NCBI GenBank assembly: GCA_030035585.1
Contig: CM057465.1
Coordinates: 4,811,501-4,875,500, forward strand
Direction of reading: 5' to 3'
Length of the DNA stretch: 64,000 nucleotides
Origin: Dugong dugon
Lineage: Eukaryota > Chordata > Mammalia > Sirenia > Dugongidae
Part shown: positions 1 through 11,446 of the stretch, one piece after another
How the letters are laid out: every line of letters begins with the position of its first letter
Numbering within the stretch: position 1 is the first letter of the stretch
The notes under the pieces: generated by a model
The model's database searches: none
The model's input: only the letters and a program-made list of their open reading frames with translations
What the model was told of the DNA's origin: nothing
Made by a program: the position numbers and the translations under genes

Positions 1-152
1 CTAAGATGGCCTAGCCTGCACTACGCCCCAGTGCCTCCTCACTAAGATGACCTAGCGGTCACTACGTCCCAGTGCCTGCTCACTAAGACGGCCTAGTATA
101 CACTATGCCCCAGTGCCTCCTCACTAAGATGGCCTAGCCTGCACTATGCCCC
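1..152. repeat. 41-bp minisatellite, about 3.7 copies
   Basis: A unit beginning ctaaga(t/c)g(g/a)cctag recurs at 1, 42, 83 and 124, an exact 41-bp spacing, each followed by a 'cccagtgcctcctca'-like block. It probably continues beyond the left edge. Confidence 0.9.
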
Positions 153-653
153 ACTGGCAGCCTCAACCCAACACAGAAAGGTTCTGGCAGAAAGAACCGC
201 CCACTGGGTGAGCCCCTCGGTCACAGTAGCTCGGACGCAGAGCCCTGTGGTCAGTGCATGTCCACAGGTATTGCTCACGGGCACTCCATGGACCTGGGAC
301 CGGCTGGGACGTCAGCACATTGCACAGATAAGGAAAAACAGTGCTCCGAGAGGGGGGTCCATCTGCCCTTGACGACGTCTTCTGAGGTCAAGTCTTGGAA
401 CTCTTTCACTCCCCCGACATCCTCCCCACACAGCTCACTGGAGACACAGCACCAGGGCACGAGGGGAGCAGGGCCCAGGCTGCTCTGAGACCAGGGGTGC
501 CGTGGTGCCCACAACCAAAAGGGCACCGTGTGAAAAGGGTAATCTCTGGAGTACCTGTAAGGTCAGAGTGGGCTGACGCAGTGAGGAATGAGCTCTGAGG
601 GTGATCACAGATAGCCACGCCACGAAAGGCTGAGAAAGACACGTTAGCCAAGC
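153..653. other. Intronic sequence, nothing recognised
   Basis: Mixed-composition sequence in the downstream TBC1D22A intron. Overlapping short reading frames on both strands look like chance. No family recognised. Confidence 0.5.
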
Positions 654-1105
654 TGTTACAGGTTGATGTGACCCCCAAAAGCCATGTTTAGATCCTAACC
701 CCTGGTCCCTGTGAATGTGACCTTGTTTGGAAATAGTCTTTGCAATGTTAGCAGTTAAGGTGGCATGGCAAGAGACGGGGTCAGACTGAAGAACCGTGGG
801 AGAAGGGCGACCCTCATCCAATCTGACTTGCAAGAGAAGATCCAGACAGAACAGAGGGGAGACGCCCTGCGAAGGCAGAGGCAGAGATTAGGGTGATGCA
901 GCCACAAGCCAAGGAACGCCGGGGGCCACCAGAAACTGGACAAGGCAGGGAAGGCTCCTCCCGTAGAGCCTTCGGAGGGAGCACAGCCCTGCAGACACCT
1001 TGATTTCAGACTCCCAGCCTCCAGAACTGTGAGAGAAAGAGCTCCTGTGGGTTAAGCCCCAGTTTGTGGTGCTTTGTCACAGCAGCCGCAGGAACCCGAA
1101 CACCA
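654..1105 (+). mobile_element. Old MLT1-like LTR (ERVL-MaLR fossil)
   Basis: Starts TGTTACAGG..., carries the 'gatcctaacccctggt...gtgaatgtgacc' block and ends with 'cagcctccagaactgtgagag', 'gggttaag' and 'cagcagcc', the layout of MLT1-type LTRs. It is a diverged solo LTR fossil with no internal region beside it. Ends are approximate. Confidence 0.75.
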
Positions 1106-1280
1106 GCAGTAAGGATGGAGCTCTCCCCACCATCAGCACCGGCCACACAGAGCAGCAGGGGCGGGAAGGGACACAGGGCGCTCTGGAGACCACCGAGGGC
1201 ACGGGGAAGAAGTGCGTGTACCTGGACCGCAGTAACGTTGCCAGATAACAACAGCTCATGACAGTTAGCATCTACTAAAT

Positions 1281-1440
1281 GCTTACGATGCCATCGAGTC
1301 GACTCCAACTCAGGGCGACCCCAGGTGTGTCAGAGTAGAACTGCACTTCGTAGGGTTTTCAATGGCTCATCTTTCAGAAGCAGATCGCTAGGCCTTTCTT
1401 CTGAGGCGCCTCCAGTAAACTTGAGCCTCCAACCTTTCAG
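1281..1440 (-). mobile_element. AfroSINE-related fragment, variant subfamily
   Basis: Contains 'gatgccatcgagtcgactcc' then 'gtcagagtagaactgcac', 'agggttttcaatggct', 'cagaagcagatcgctaggcc' and 'tgagcctccaacctttcagt'. This matches the AfroSINE tail and body read in antisense, but the tRNA-like head is missing. The same variant recurs at 57300-57460. Confidence 0.75.
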
Positions 1441-1624
1441 TGAGCAGTGGAGTGCGTCCAGCATTTGCACCCCCCAGGGACTCCTAAGCCCCCTCTACTC
1501 CTCCTCTACCCCTCACAAAACCTCTCTGAGGCATGCACTTACATTATCCCATTGTCAGATGAGGTGGCGCACAGACCCCAGGATGCCCTCGGCCTCCACC
1601 TCCTGGTGTCCACACCTGTGTTGT

Positions 1625-2052
1625 CCCCTCCCCTAGGGCATGGGCAGGACTGTGACTTGCTTCTAACCAACCGAACGTGGCAAAGGTGGCAGAACACACA
1701 GGACCACATCGTATAAGACGGCTCTCACTGGCTGGCTTTCAGGATCCTCAAAGGAGAGGACCACACAACAAGGACAGAGGGTCGCCTCCAGCCAAGATCC
1801 AACAAGGAACAGGCCCTCAGTCCAGCAGACGCCAGCACCTGACTTCCACCAACATCCACCTGTGTGTGGATGCCGCTCCTTCCCAGCGGAAGCCTTAGAT
1901 GAGCCCCTGACGGCAGCTCTGTGGAACCCTGAGCAAAAGACCAGCTAAGACACACCGAGGCGCTGACCCGCAGAACCATGGGATGACGAACGTGTGCTAT
2001 TTTAAGCTGTAGGTCTGTGGTGACAGGGGCATACAGAAATAGATAACTAACA
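1625..2052 (+). mobile_element. Old ERVL-type LTR fossil
   Basis: The block 'tgtgacttgcttctaacca', a run of 'ccagccaagatcc'-type text and an end reading 'ttttaagctgtaggt...agataactaaca' are the usual 3' half of an ERVL/MaLR-type LTR. It is heavily diverged. The 5' limit is uncertain and the subfamily is not assigned. Confidence 0.6.
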
Positions 2053-2346
2053 CCCATGAGAACCTACTGGGTACACTGGGCCTGTGACAGGCATTGCAGG
2101 ACTCGGCCCGGGGAGCATGACACTAGATGGAGGCCTTGGAAGGCTGATCAACTACCAACAGGACCATCGGTTAGGAAGAAAGAGTGGTTTTCATATTTAA
2201 CTAAAAAAAGAGAGAAGACCAAGAAATTATAATTTTATAGTAAGAAAGAAACAGAAAAGATTATGAGCTCCTGGTGAACAAACTCTGCAGCTAATTGATT
2301 TGCATCTGCTCGAGGTCCAGCAGAGGGGCAGCTGGTGACCAGGGCA

Positions 2347-2697
2347 CAGTGTGTGTGTGTGCGCGCGCGCTTGTGTGTGTGCACCTGTGGGTCTGTGTAT
2401 ACGACTGTATGCCTGTGTGTGAATCTTGTGCTTGTATCTCTGTGTGCGCGAGTGTGTCTGTGTGTGACTGTATGTCTATGCGTGTCTCTGTGTATGTGTG
2501 ACTATGTGTATGCATGTGTCTGTGTCTTCATATGTATATCTGAGTTTGTGTCTGTGTGTGTACACGTGTATCTGTGTGTGTCCGTGTGTATGCCTGTTTG
2601 TGTCTGTGTGTATACGTGTCTGTGTGTCTATGTGTGCTGTGTATGTCTGTATGTGTGTCTACGTGTGTGTGCACATGTGTGCATGTGTATGTGTACT
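2347..2697. repeat. Imperfect TG/CA microsatellite
   Basis: About 350 bp of interrupted (tg)n with CG, TA and TC interruptions, including gcgcgcgc near 2360. It gives open frames full of Cys and Val that are artefacts of the repeat. Confidence 0.95.
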
Positions 2698-2699
2698 AA

Positions 2700-4599
2700 A
2701 GGAAAAGTCAGAGCCCCAGACCAGGGCCGTCCCATTTGTAACCACATCCTGTGAGAAGCGTATAACTGAGGCATGGAGCTCCCTTACCCACCCACCCCCA
2801 CCTTCTAAGTTCTACCCTGCAGAGCGCTGTAAAACACACACATAATCAAATCTACCCACAAGCATGAACGGTTTTTCCCTCAGTGCCCTGAGCCCTGAAG
2901 AAAATCAATTCGGCAAAGAAGATGAGCCAGCTCTCACAGGCACAACAAGGGAGCTTTGGTCGCCTGGAAGGTGACAAGCCCGCCACCTATGCATGGAAAT
3001 GGAACAGGCTGCTTCCTGGCGAGTGTCCCCAGAACAAATGCTGAGGCCAGCTCCTGACTCTCTCCTCACCTCCCCCAGGCCCCGGTGTGCACCAGGGGTC
3101 ACCTGACACAGTGTGCTCGCATGACACAGTGTGCTCAGGGGTCACCTGACACAGAGGTGCCCTCCCGAGGTCTTCACTGTACTTCACCTCCACTCCTTGC
3201 ACCAATGCACCCAGCAAGGTATTATTCTGCTGGTTCACAGACGAGACATCTGAGCACAGATGCTTGTCCACAGTCAGAAGGCTGGAAGCCTCAATCGGGA
3301 CACACGCCTAGGTCGCTGTGACTCCACACCTCGGCCCACAGACCTAGGTCCGGAAGTCGCTTTTGCTAACAGTCCATGGGGCTTCCAACCGCAGGCTCCA
3401 GCAGAGACAAGCACCCACTCAATGTGGGTCTCAGAGAAAAACTTAACAGAGGGTCTGCTTACAAAGGTGCAGGCAGGAATCTGGGAAATAGGAGCAGCTA
3501 GTGTAGCAAGACCTCAGAGAACCGGACTGGACGGGACAGCGGGTAAAGACCCAACTGCACCCTCCTGCCGGCCCTGGGTCTCCCGCCGGCCCCAGCCCAG
3601 TGCCACTGCCCAGTGGAGGTGAGTGAGCGCGGACCCGCAGGGCCAAGTGGGAAGGCTGTGCCCACATGGACTCCAGCTCCAGAGCACAGCCTGCACCAGC
3701 CCGACTGCCCTGGACGCCCGGGGTGGACTAAGTTCTACCTGACACCACTGCAGAGGAACGAGGAGAGAACCGGACGACAAGCAGGCAGCCTGCACAGTCA
3801 GTAAACACGCAGGGCTCGAGAGCGCGCCCGAGCGCCACCGACAGATGAAGAAGGGGTCCCACACTGCAGTCGCAGCCCTCCGTCCAGCCCTGCCCCACAG
3901 CACACGGCCACCCGCCGCCAGCCCAGATGCTGGGCGCGTGCAGAGTCTACCTGTGCTACTCTGGGGGAAATTCAGAATTCAGATCTCTCGTTAATTAAGG
4001 GAAGCTGTCAGTTGGTTAGTTCAAATTATTGATGCTTGACTCTCTTCTTGATCTCTCCTGATAACTGAAAATAATGGCTTTAGTAGTTTACTGCCAGAAA
4101 CATGTAAATAAAGTGGCAGGCGGCTGAAGTGTGATCACAAATGGCTTCGTACAATTAGGGATCTAAAGAAGCTGCACCTATGCTTGCTTACTTCCCTACC
4201 ACAAACACTATCAAATGAGAAAATCAGAACACTTCCATGATTTATGTTTCTTTGGGCTGGAGCCGGGAAGAAAAGGAAACTAACTTTTCATAATTTCCTG
4301 AAGCCCTCCCCGCTCCACCAGCAAGCATCACTGCCGCGCGGGGGGCACACCAAGAAGCCCAAGGTGGCTCTGCCCTCAGCTGGTCGCCTTCAAGTCCCAG
4401 GCGTCCTTGCACTTCGCTGACAGGAGAAGTCCACTTCACCCACCTCCAAGCTCTGGGCTTCACTGCCATCTACCCGCTGGGGACAGACTGCGGTCCAGCA
4501 GCAGAGTGAAGACACAAAGCAACCATCGATGCAAGTTCTACCATGAGATGTAGGCAGGAGCCATCTCCTAAAAGGGCACGGGGGGCTCACAGGAGCACT
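2700..4599. other. Intronic sequence, no recognised element
   Basis: About 1.9 kb, GC-rich near 3.5-3.9 kb. A small local duplication around 3094-3153 repeats 'gacacagtgtgctc'. No exon-like splice-bounded frame or repeat family recognised. Confidence 0.5.
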
Positions 4600-4679
4600 A
4601 GCCACAGCTGACAAAAGGTGGACACAGCCCAAATGTCCACCTACAGATCAACGGACAAGCAGACTGTGGTATACCCATA
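4600..4679 (+). mobile_element. L1 3'-end fragment, left part (split by provirus)
   Basis: 'aggtggacacagcccaaatg' followed by 'tccacctacagatcaacgga' is the usual L1 ORF2/3'-end text. It stops at the provirus duplication and resumes at 7446. Confidence 0.8.
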
Positions 4680-5052
4680 TGTCTTAGTTATACAGTGCTT
4701 TAAGAAACAGAAATTTATCTGCTCTCAGTTTAAGAGGCTAGAAATCTGAATTCAGGGGCCAGCTTTAAGGGGAGGCTTTCTCTCTTCTACAGGCTCTAGA
4801 GGAAGGTCCTTGTCTCTTTGAGCTTCTGCTCCTGGGCGATCTTCATGTGGCTTGGCATCTCTCTTTCCCCACCTCTACTTCTCTGCTTGCTTGCTTAATC
4901 TCTTTTATATCTCAAATGAGATTGACTCAAGACACACCCTATGCTAATCCTTTCTCATTAACATGAGAAAGACGACCCATTCCCAAATGGGATTATAACC
5001 AGGTTAGAATTTACAACACATATTTCTGGACCACACAAATCAATCCATAACA
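4680..5052 (-). repeat. 3' LTR of the provirus
   Basis: TG...CA-bounded. On the minus strand it begins TGTTATGG and ends CTAAGACA. It shares with the other LTR the TATA-like 'atataaaagag' region, the 'cccatttgggaatggg' block and the 'ctgaattcagacttcta...' end. Confidence 0.87.
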
Positions 5053-6873
5053 TTCCACCTTTGGTCCCCCAAAATTCATGTCATTGTCACATGCAATACA
5101 CACTCACCCCATTACTATACTTTACTCAAATAACACGTACCATCTACGTTTGTTTGCCACCCACTCCTCCCCCCATGAGGTATTTCTGTAAATGTGCTTT
5201 GCTAACATTTTTTTACAGCAACATGTAAAAAAAATTGGCATAGAGGCATTTACAAAAATACCTCCGAGGGATGGAAGCAGTTGGCAAACAATGTAGAAGG
5301 TGTGCGTTATTTGCATAAAAATACAGTATGTTACCCCAAAAGTCTTAAATCAACTCCAAATCCAAAATCTCAGCTTCTGAATCATCTAAATCAAATATGG
5401 GTAAGACTTTAGGCGTTTTCCATTCTGGGGCAAAATTCCCCTTCATCTGTGAACCTGTGAAATCTAGACTATAAGTTATCTGTTTCCAAAGTACAACGGT
5501 GGAACAGGCACAAGGTAGATATTTCCATTACAGATGGGAAAAATCAGAGGGAAACAAGGGATAATGAGCACCAAGCAAGTCCAAAACCCAGCAGAACAAT
5601 TTATATTAGCTCTCAAGGCTTGAAAGTAATCCTCTGTTCTTTGAGAAAGTCTGGGCAAGGGCCCCACCCTCCAGACTCTGGGTGCTGGCCATGCTCTCTG
5701 GATTCTGGATGGAGGCCCCTCAGCCCTGGGCTTTAGCTCCACCTTCCAGGCCCACTGGGATGGCAACTCAGCTCCCTCAGCGTTGGGTGGCCCCATTCTC
5801 CTAGTCCATCTGAGTGGTAAACCCACCCTCTGGGGCCCGGCAGGCCTCATTCTTCTGCCCACGGGGCATGACAACACCACCTCCTCAGCTTTGGGCAGTG
5901 GTTCCATACCCTTAGCATTCATGAATGACAGCTCCATACTCCGGAACTGAGTTGGTGAAGATCTGACTCTTTTAAATCTAGAAGACCATGGCTCTACCCT
6001 TTTAAACTGAGAAGGCCCTGCTTCCCATCTCCTTCCAACAGTTCTACTGATCTCCAAGCTGCTTCAGGGATGGTCCTTTTCTTTTCTTGGAGGACAATGG
6101 ATGTAGCTCCTCTGGCCTGTTTCTTGCCTAGAGAACTCCAAGAGGTAGACAGAGTTCTTTCTTTTCATTCTTTCTCTGTTCCCTGACGGGTTTTCTGCTG
6201 TGGGAGTTGGGTTAGATCCATTGGTCATAGGCTTAATTTCTTTAACAAAAGATTGTACAGCCACATCCCTGGTAAAAATTCTAGGATATATGTCCTTAGT
6301 TGGTACAACAGAATTTTCCAAATCTTTAAGTTTTGTTTTCATTGTGCACAGTTCATTGTTAAATCCATCTTTTTCCTCTCCCATTTCACTATAAGTGGCA
6401 AGGAGAAACCATGCGGCTTCTTTAACATCTTGCTTAGAAATTTCCTCAGTCAAATATCCAAGTTCAGCACTTACAAGTTCTACCTTCCACCAAGCACTGG
6501 AACATAATTCAGACAAGTTCTTGGTGACTGCATAAAGAGCACTGCCCTTCCTCCACCGTCTAATCACGTTAACCATTTTCTTTTAAAGCCTCAACAAAGC
6601 ACATTCAACGTCCACGTGACTGTCAGCCTTCTGTTGCTGGCGCCATATGTGTTCTCTAAGACGACAGAGACTTTCTCTCTAGCCCTCCTCACCCCCTTCT
6701 GAGCCCTCACCGGAACTGCCTTTGACGTCCATGATTCTACCAACAGTCTCTTCAAGGCAATCTAGGCTTTTGCTAACAGGCACCTTAAAACTCCACCCAT
6801 CACCCAATTCCAGAATCCCTTTCCCATTTTAGGTATTTGTTAGAGCAGCAGCCCCACTCCCAATACCAAATCC
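5053..6873 (-). mobile_element. Provirus internal region (Gag-like remnant)
   Basis: About 1.8 kb between the LTRs. Roughly 5.5-6.6 kb retains open reading on the minus strand. The upstream part is charged and helical-looking (KNLSELCSSAWWKVEL..., later TMKTKLKDLENS), which would suit a Gag-type coiled region. The downstream part is Arg/Pro-rich. I do not recognise a protease, reverse transcriptase or envelope. Treated as a fossil; family by context only. Confidence 0.6.
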
Positions 6874-7440
6874 TGTCTTAGCTACCTAGTGCAGCTGTAA
6901 CAGAGATACCACAAGTGGGTGGCTTTAACAAACAGAAACTGATCTTCTCACAGTTTAGGAGGCTAGAAGTCTGAATTCAGTGTGCCAGCTCTGGGGGAAG
7001 CCTTACTCTCTTCCATGGGCTCTAGAGGAAGGTCCTTGTCTCTTTGAGCTTCTGCACCCTGGTGATCTTCATGTGGCTTGGCATCTCTCTTCCCCATCTC
7101 TACTTCTCTTGTTTAATCTCTTTTACGTCTTAAAAGAGATTGCCTCAAGACACACCCTGCACTAATCCATTCTCATTAACGTAACAAATACAACCCATTC
7201 CCAAATGGGATTATAATCAGAGGCATGACCAAAAAACCAAACCCATTGCTGTGGAGTTGATTCCAACTCATAGAGCCCCTATAGGACAGAGCAGAACTAC
7301 CCCATACAATTTCCAAGGAGCGGCTGGTGGATTCGAACTGGCAACCTTTAGGTTAGCAGCCAAATGTTTAACCACTGTGCCACCAGGGCTCCATAACCAC
7401 AAGCACATATTTTGGGGGGAAAACAATGCAACCCGTAACA
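6874..7440 (-). repeat. 5' LTR of the provirus, with nested AfroSINE
   Basis: On the minus strand it begins TGTTACGG at 7440 and ends CTAAGACA at 6874. It aligns with the LTR at 4680-5052 once the AfroSINE at 7230-7392 is set aside. Confidence 0.87.
7230..7392 (-). mobile_element. AfroSINE, short form, nested in LTR
   Basis: Reads 'aaaaaaccaaacccattgct' to 'ccaccagggctcc': A-rich tail, shared RTE-type tail, body, and tRNA-like head containing 'ggttaaacatttggctgcta' on the minus strand. Flanks 'catgacc' and 'cataacc' look like a 7-bp duplication with one change. Confidence 0.93.
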
Positions 7441-7445
7441 CCATA

Positions 7446-7795
7446 CAATGGAGCACTGTCCAGTTATCACAAGGAATGAAGTGCTGCGACACGCTACAGC
7501 ACGGATAAACCTTGAAAGATGCTGCTGAGGGGAAGAAGCCAGACCCAACAGGTGACACATTACATGATGCCAATTGTAGGAAATGCTAAGAACAGGGAAA
7601 TTCATAAACACAGAAAGCGGAGTGGGGTTGCCAGGGGCTGGGGGGTCCGGGCTTTCCTTCTGGGTGATGAGGAGGTTCTGGAACTAGACGGAGGCGATGG
7701 GTGCACAACACCGTGAAGGCACTAAACGCGCTGATTGTTCACTGTAAAACAGTTCATTTTATTTACAGAACTCTCGCCACAATAAACAAAGATTA
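7446..7795 (+). mobile_element. L1 3'-end fragment, right part
   Basis: Continues the L1 interrupted at 4679: 'caatggagcactgtccagtt', 'ataaaccttgaaagatgct', 'gaagccaga', 'gttgccaggggctgggg'. An old L1M-like 3' end in the orientation of the + strand. Confidence 0.82.
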
Positions 7796-8601
7796 ATTAA
7801 CACAATCAGAAGGCTTCAGGCAGGCCAGCCTTGCCCAGACTCCTGAGGAGAAATGCTTCCACTAACTGTAACAACAGAGAGATGTCATATAAAGAGGACA
7901 CCTGGTGGCACAGCGAGATTGGCACAGGAGCACAGGAGAAGTGCCCTGCGGTGGCCTGTTGGCTTCTGGGGAGGGTTTCGGCAGGGGACAGGGCCACGAG
8001 TGCCAGCACCCCATCCCAGAGGCCCCCAGGTTCAGAGGTAATCCTGGCTGCACCCAGCCTCCGTCAGCTCCTGCCACGCAGAGCTGTGTGCAAAGACCAC
8101 AGTTCCGATCTCCATCCATAGTGGGCTGGCCGGGCAGCAGGCTCCCTGGAGGTCCAGAGTCAGCTGGGCTCCAGGTTCCCTGCAGCTCCAGGCCCTCCGG
8201 CCAGAGGCTCCCTCCTCCAGCTCCCATCCTACCTGTCCCAGTCCTTCTCTCCTGGGGCTGGCTGCAGAGACTGGCCTCAGAAGCCGGGGCTGCTCCAGGA
8301 CATCCAGGACAGCTGCTCAGTTAACTCATGAACTAAAGGCTCTGAGCAGAAAAGCACAACCACCAGGCAAGGGACGGGCTCAGAGCTGACATGACAAGGT
8401 GACTAATAGCCTGAACCTTAAGTCGGAAATCACCAGAGCATCTTCCTTCCCTTCTTCCTCCCTCTTTCCCTCCCTCCCTCTCTTTCATTGAATATAATTC
8501 ACTGCTTTATTTTTTGTCTTAAATCACTTCATCTGAGTTATATTTTTGTTTGGTTGTTTGTTCTGAAATCATAACAACTAGCAGGGGTTCCAATCAGTCA
8601 T
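7796..8601. other. Intronic sequence
   Basis: No gene or named repeat recognised. A pyrimidine-rich patch (ttccttcccttcttcctccc) lies at about 8443-8488. Confidence 0.5.
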
Positions 8602-8978
8602 TTGTTGTTTGTTAGTTGCCATGGAGCTCACTCCGACTTACACGGTGACCTTACGTGTAAGAGAAGAAAACATTGCCCGGTCTTGCACCATCTTCGTGAT
8701 CGTTGGTATGTTTGACTCCATTGTTGCAGCTACTGTGTCAGTTCATCTCGTTGAGGGTGTCCCTCTTTTACGCTGACCCTCTACTTTACCAAGCATGATG
8801 TCCTTCTCCAGGGATTGGTCCCCCCGGAGGACATGTCCAAAGTATATATCTGGTAGTATTTCCTCCAAGACAGATTTGTTCGTTCTTCTGACAATCCATG
8901 GTATAGTCAATATTCTTCACCAACACCACAATTCCAATGTGTCAATTCTTTGGTTTTCCATTTTCGTTGTCCAGCCTT
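8602..8978 (-). mobile_element. RTE LINE 3' fragment
   Basis: Antisense RTE tail: 'gttagttgccatggagctca', 'cattgttgcagct', 'ctcgttgagggtgtccctc', 'tctccagggattggtcc', 'acagatttgttcgttcttct'. 5'-truncated at about 8978, with small internal losses around 8845. Confidence 0.9.
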
Positions 8979-9552
8979 GCTTCCTCTACTTTCCATGTCC
9001 CTGAAGTGCATCTGAGGTAATTGACTCATCATTACTTAAAAACATGCCCTCCTGAAACCATCTGAGTTGCACTGTGCAGCACCAGCTCCCAATGGCCTCA
9101 TAACTAGGTCTTCAAAGACTCAAGCTAAAATGTTTTCCCATCTTAATACCACACCACTGCCACATGAAACTCACCGTCCCAGGGAAGCATGTGCCCCCCA
9201 AGCACTGGCCCGGTCTCTCTGAGCAGTACCCTCACATGGTTCTGCCATTGCATTATCACATAATGAGCTCTCCCCAGATCCCACACCACTGAGAGCCCCG
9301 GCAAGACAAGGGGGCCATTCCCTACACAGAGAATTTCTAAGCTCTGCATCAAACATCCAGACAAAGCTATTTTTCAAAGAACGCACTTAGCCATTTCTAA
9401 GCTTTTGCTCCCAGGCTGGTAAAAAATATCACAAACAACAGATTTCAGAGCACTTTTTCCAAGCGGGCATTTTCAAAGTCTCACACTGCGATAATTGAAG
9501 GGGGTACAAATCAAGCGCCCTGCTTCCTCTACTTCCCAAGTCCCTGAAGTGC
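8979..9552. repeat. 31-bp direct repeat pair (8979-9009 and 9522-9552)
   Basis: gcttcctctactt(t/c)cca(t/a)gtccctgaagtgc occurs twice, 543 bp apart, with two mismatches. The first copy abuts the truncated end of the RTE fragment. The DNA between is unrecognised. Confidence 0.75.
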
Positions 9553-10388
9553 GGGGGGGCCTTTCACTGCCTCGAGGCAGTCTTTGAGCCCTGAATGCTA
9601 CCACACCCACCTACTCATCAGGCCTGGGCTGCCACCTTAGATAATCTCAGCTAAAAAGGGAATGGACAGGAAGGCTGGAAAGAACGTAAGTGTCCCGGTT
9701 CCTCTATGAGGTTGAGTCACAATGACTCCTGAACCAAGAGGAGAAAGCGGGCCCCGTGCGCTGCCACTTCGTGCGCAGCTGAGGGAGGCATGCCGAGAAG
9801 GCAGTTTCCTTTAAGTCCACTGTGAGACCTCCCCTGGGCTCCCACCCCCTCAGGATAAAGCCGGATTCCTCAGAATCCCAGGGGGCACCGCAGGTCCCTG
9901 CAGACTCGAGGTCAGAGGCGGGAGCAGAGGCCAGAGCTGGGGCAGAAGCCACAGCCCACCCAGGCACGGCAGGAATAGCCAACAGGTACTAACCAAAAAC
10001 TAAAATCAAGGGTCAGAGAGCCAGAGGGGCCAAGCCAAGAATCCAAGAGGTGAGGCCAGCCAGCGCGAGCAGCAGCAGACGGAGCTCCAGTGCGGAGTGT
10101 TCCGCTGGCGTTAATGCGGGACTGCCCTACAGCAGGACGCTCGCTGGCTGTCTTCACGGGACAAGGACAGGGAGGAAAGGCCCGCGCTCTCCCCGTGCAC
10201 CGGATGTGTCCTGCAGGCTGCACATTCTCTCCAGGACGTTCCAGCAGATTCACTCCAAGTAGGAGCCCTTGCCCAGCCCCTCCTGCAATCTGGGGGCTGC
10301 TTTCAAAGTCACCCCCAGCTCCTCCCCGAGGCTGAGGTCTAGTGTGTGTGGGCCTGAGGGTGGGTTACAAAGTCCTCTCAGGGGAGAA
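9553..10388. other. Intronic sequence
   Basis: GC-moderate sequence with no recognised repeat and no splice-bounded frame that I can support. Confidence 0.5.
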
Positions 10389-10580
10389 AAGGTACCCTGG
10401 TAGCAGACGGTCTGTACTCTGCTGCTAACGGGAAGGTGAGCAGTTCAAACCCACCCAGCGGCTCCGCGGGATAAACACCTGGCGATCTTCTCCCATAAAG
10501 ATTACAGCCTAGGAAACCCTATGGGGCAGTTCTTCTGTGTACCACACGGGGTTGCTCTGAGTTGGAATCGACTTGAGGTA
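10389..10580 (+). mobile_element. AfroSINE, long form
   Basis: Degenerate head 'taccctggtagcagacggtc', box 'tgctgctaac', the extra middle block 'cccataaagattacagcct' of the long form, then 'gaaaccctatggggcagttc' and 'gagttggaatcgacttgagg'. Confidence 0.9.
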
Positions 10581-10832
10581 CCTACCAACTACAGCCAGCA
10601 GGAAGAAATCCACAAAGACGCTAGCTCCACAGCAAAGGCAGATGGCAGCCGAGTTGCTCCTGGCCCATCAGGAAGGAGGCCCGCAGCCCAGCTTGGGGCC
10701 TCGGGACCCACTCCATGAAAGGCTCATGGACAACGTCGCCCAGAGGACCAGGTCAGGACCGGTGGAAACCAGGAGGAAACAGGAGGCTTCACAGGCCATG
10801 AACAAAAACAGGGCTTGAAATCTGGGGTTACT

Positions 10833-11008
10833 CTCCACATTCAGAAGCCCTGGTGGCACAGTGGTTAACAGCTTGGCCGCTAACCAAAAGGTTCGCAGTT
10901 GGAATCCACCAGCCGCTCCTTGGAAACCCTATGGGGCAGTTCTACTCTGTCCTACAGGGTCACTATGAGTCGGAATCGACTCACGGGCAATGGACAACTC
11001 CACATTCA
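10833..11008 (+). mobile_element. AfroSINE, short form, with perfect 11-bp target duplication
   Basis: SINE at 10844-10997 runs from 'agaagccctggtggcacagt' to 'gactcacgggcaatgga' and is flanked by CTCCACATTCA at 10833-10843 and 10998-11008. The exact duplication and the lack of a long A tail suggest a fairly intact insertion. The middle segment of the long form is absent. Confidence 0.95.
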
Positions 11009-11446
11009 AGCGTCTGCCTCCTCCGGGATGTCTTCCTGGATTTGGCTGTGAATGCTGCCAGCCCACCTTCTGTCTAATATAACTCTGGTTTTGTTCATGG
11101 TTGACCGTGGTCTCCGCAGTCTCGTGCGTACCTGCCGCCGACCCACACTCCAACAGCGCAGTGTGGAGATCGTGGCTGGTCTGTGTCACCCCACGCCCGG
11201 CACTGTCCACTGGCATTTCTTCAGGGTATCACAGCCACACGTGTATTTCAAAAATCCAGGTGTTTTACTAGCAGTGAGGTAAAAGCAATAGAAAATATCG
11301 CAGAAAGGTGAAAACCATACGCTGGCTTGTGTGCAGGTCAGTCGACCGCAGAAGCAGAGCCGGTTCAGTGAAGAGCAGACAGGGGAAAGATGTGTCACAG
11401 GAGACACCTCCCAGGTGCACGAAGATTCTGTCGAAGGAGGGGTAGT
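11009..11446. other. Intronic sequence
   Basis: Nothing recognised between two AfroSINEs. Confidence 0.5.

Larger units (their letters stand above)
4675..7445 (-). mobile_element. ERVL/MaLR-like provirus, LTR-internal-LTR, fossil
   Basis: Two related LTRs (4680-5052 and 6874-7440) flank about 1.8 kb, bounded by the 5-bp duplication CCATA at 4675-4679 and 7441-7445. Read on the minus strand, the sequence after the 5' LTR contains TGGTATTGGGAGTGGGGC, close to a tRNA-Leu primer-binding site as used by ERVL. A purine-rich GGGGGACC tract precedes the 3' LTR. The short internal part fits a MaLR-like non-autonomous element with no recognisable pol or env, though I cannot name its subfamily. The LTRs differ by roughly one base in eight by eye, so it is tens of millions of years old and broken. 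It sits inside an L1 tail and carries an AfroSINE in its 5' LTR. Confidence 0.88.

Noticed and set aside
2295-2845. Cys/Val-rich frames of up to 139 codons
   Set aside because: Translation of a TG microsatellite.
5476-6576. Host gene on the minus strand
   Set aside because: The open stretches lie between the paired LTRs of the provirus and are best read as its internal remnant.
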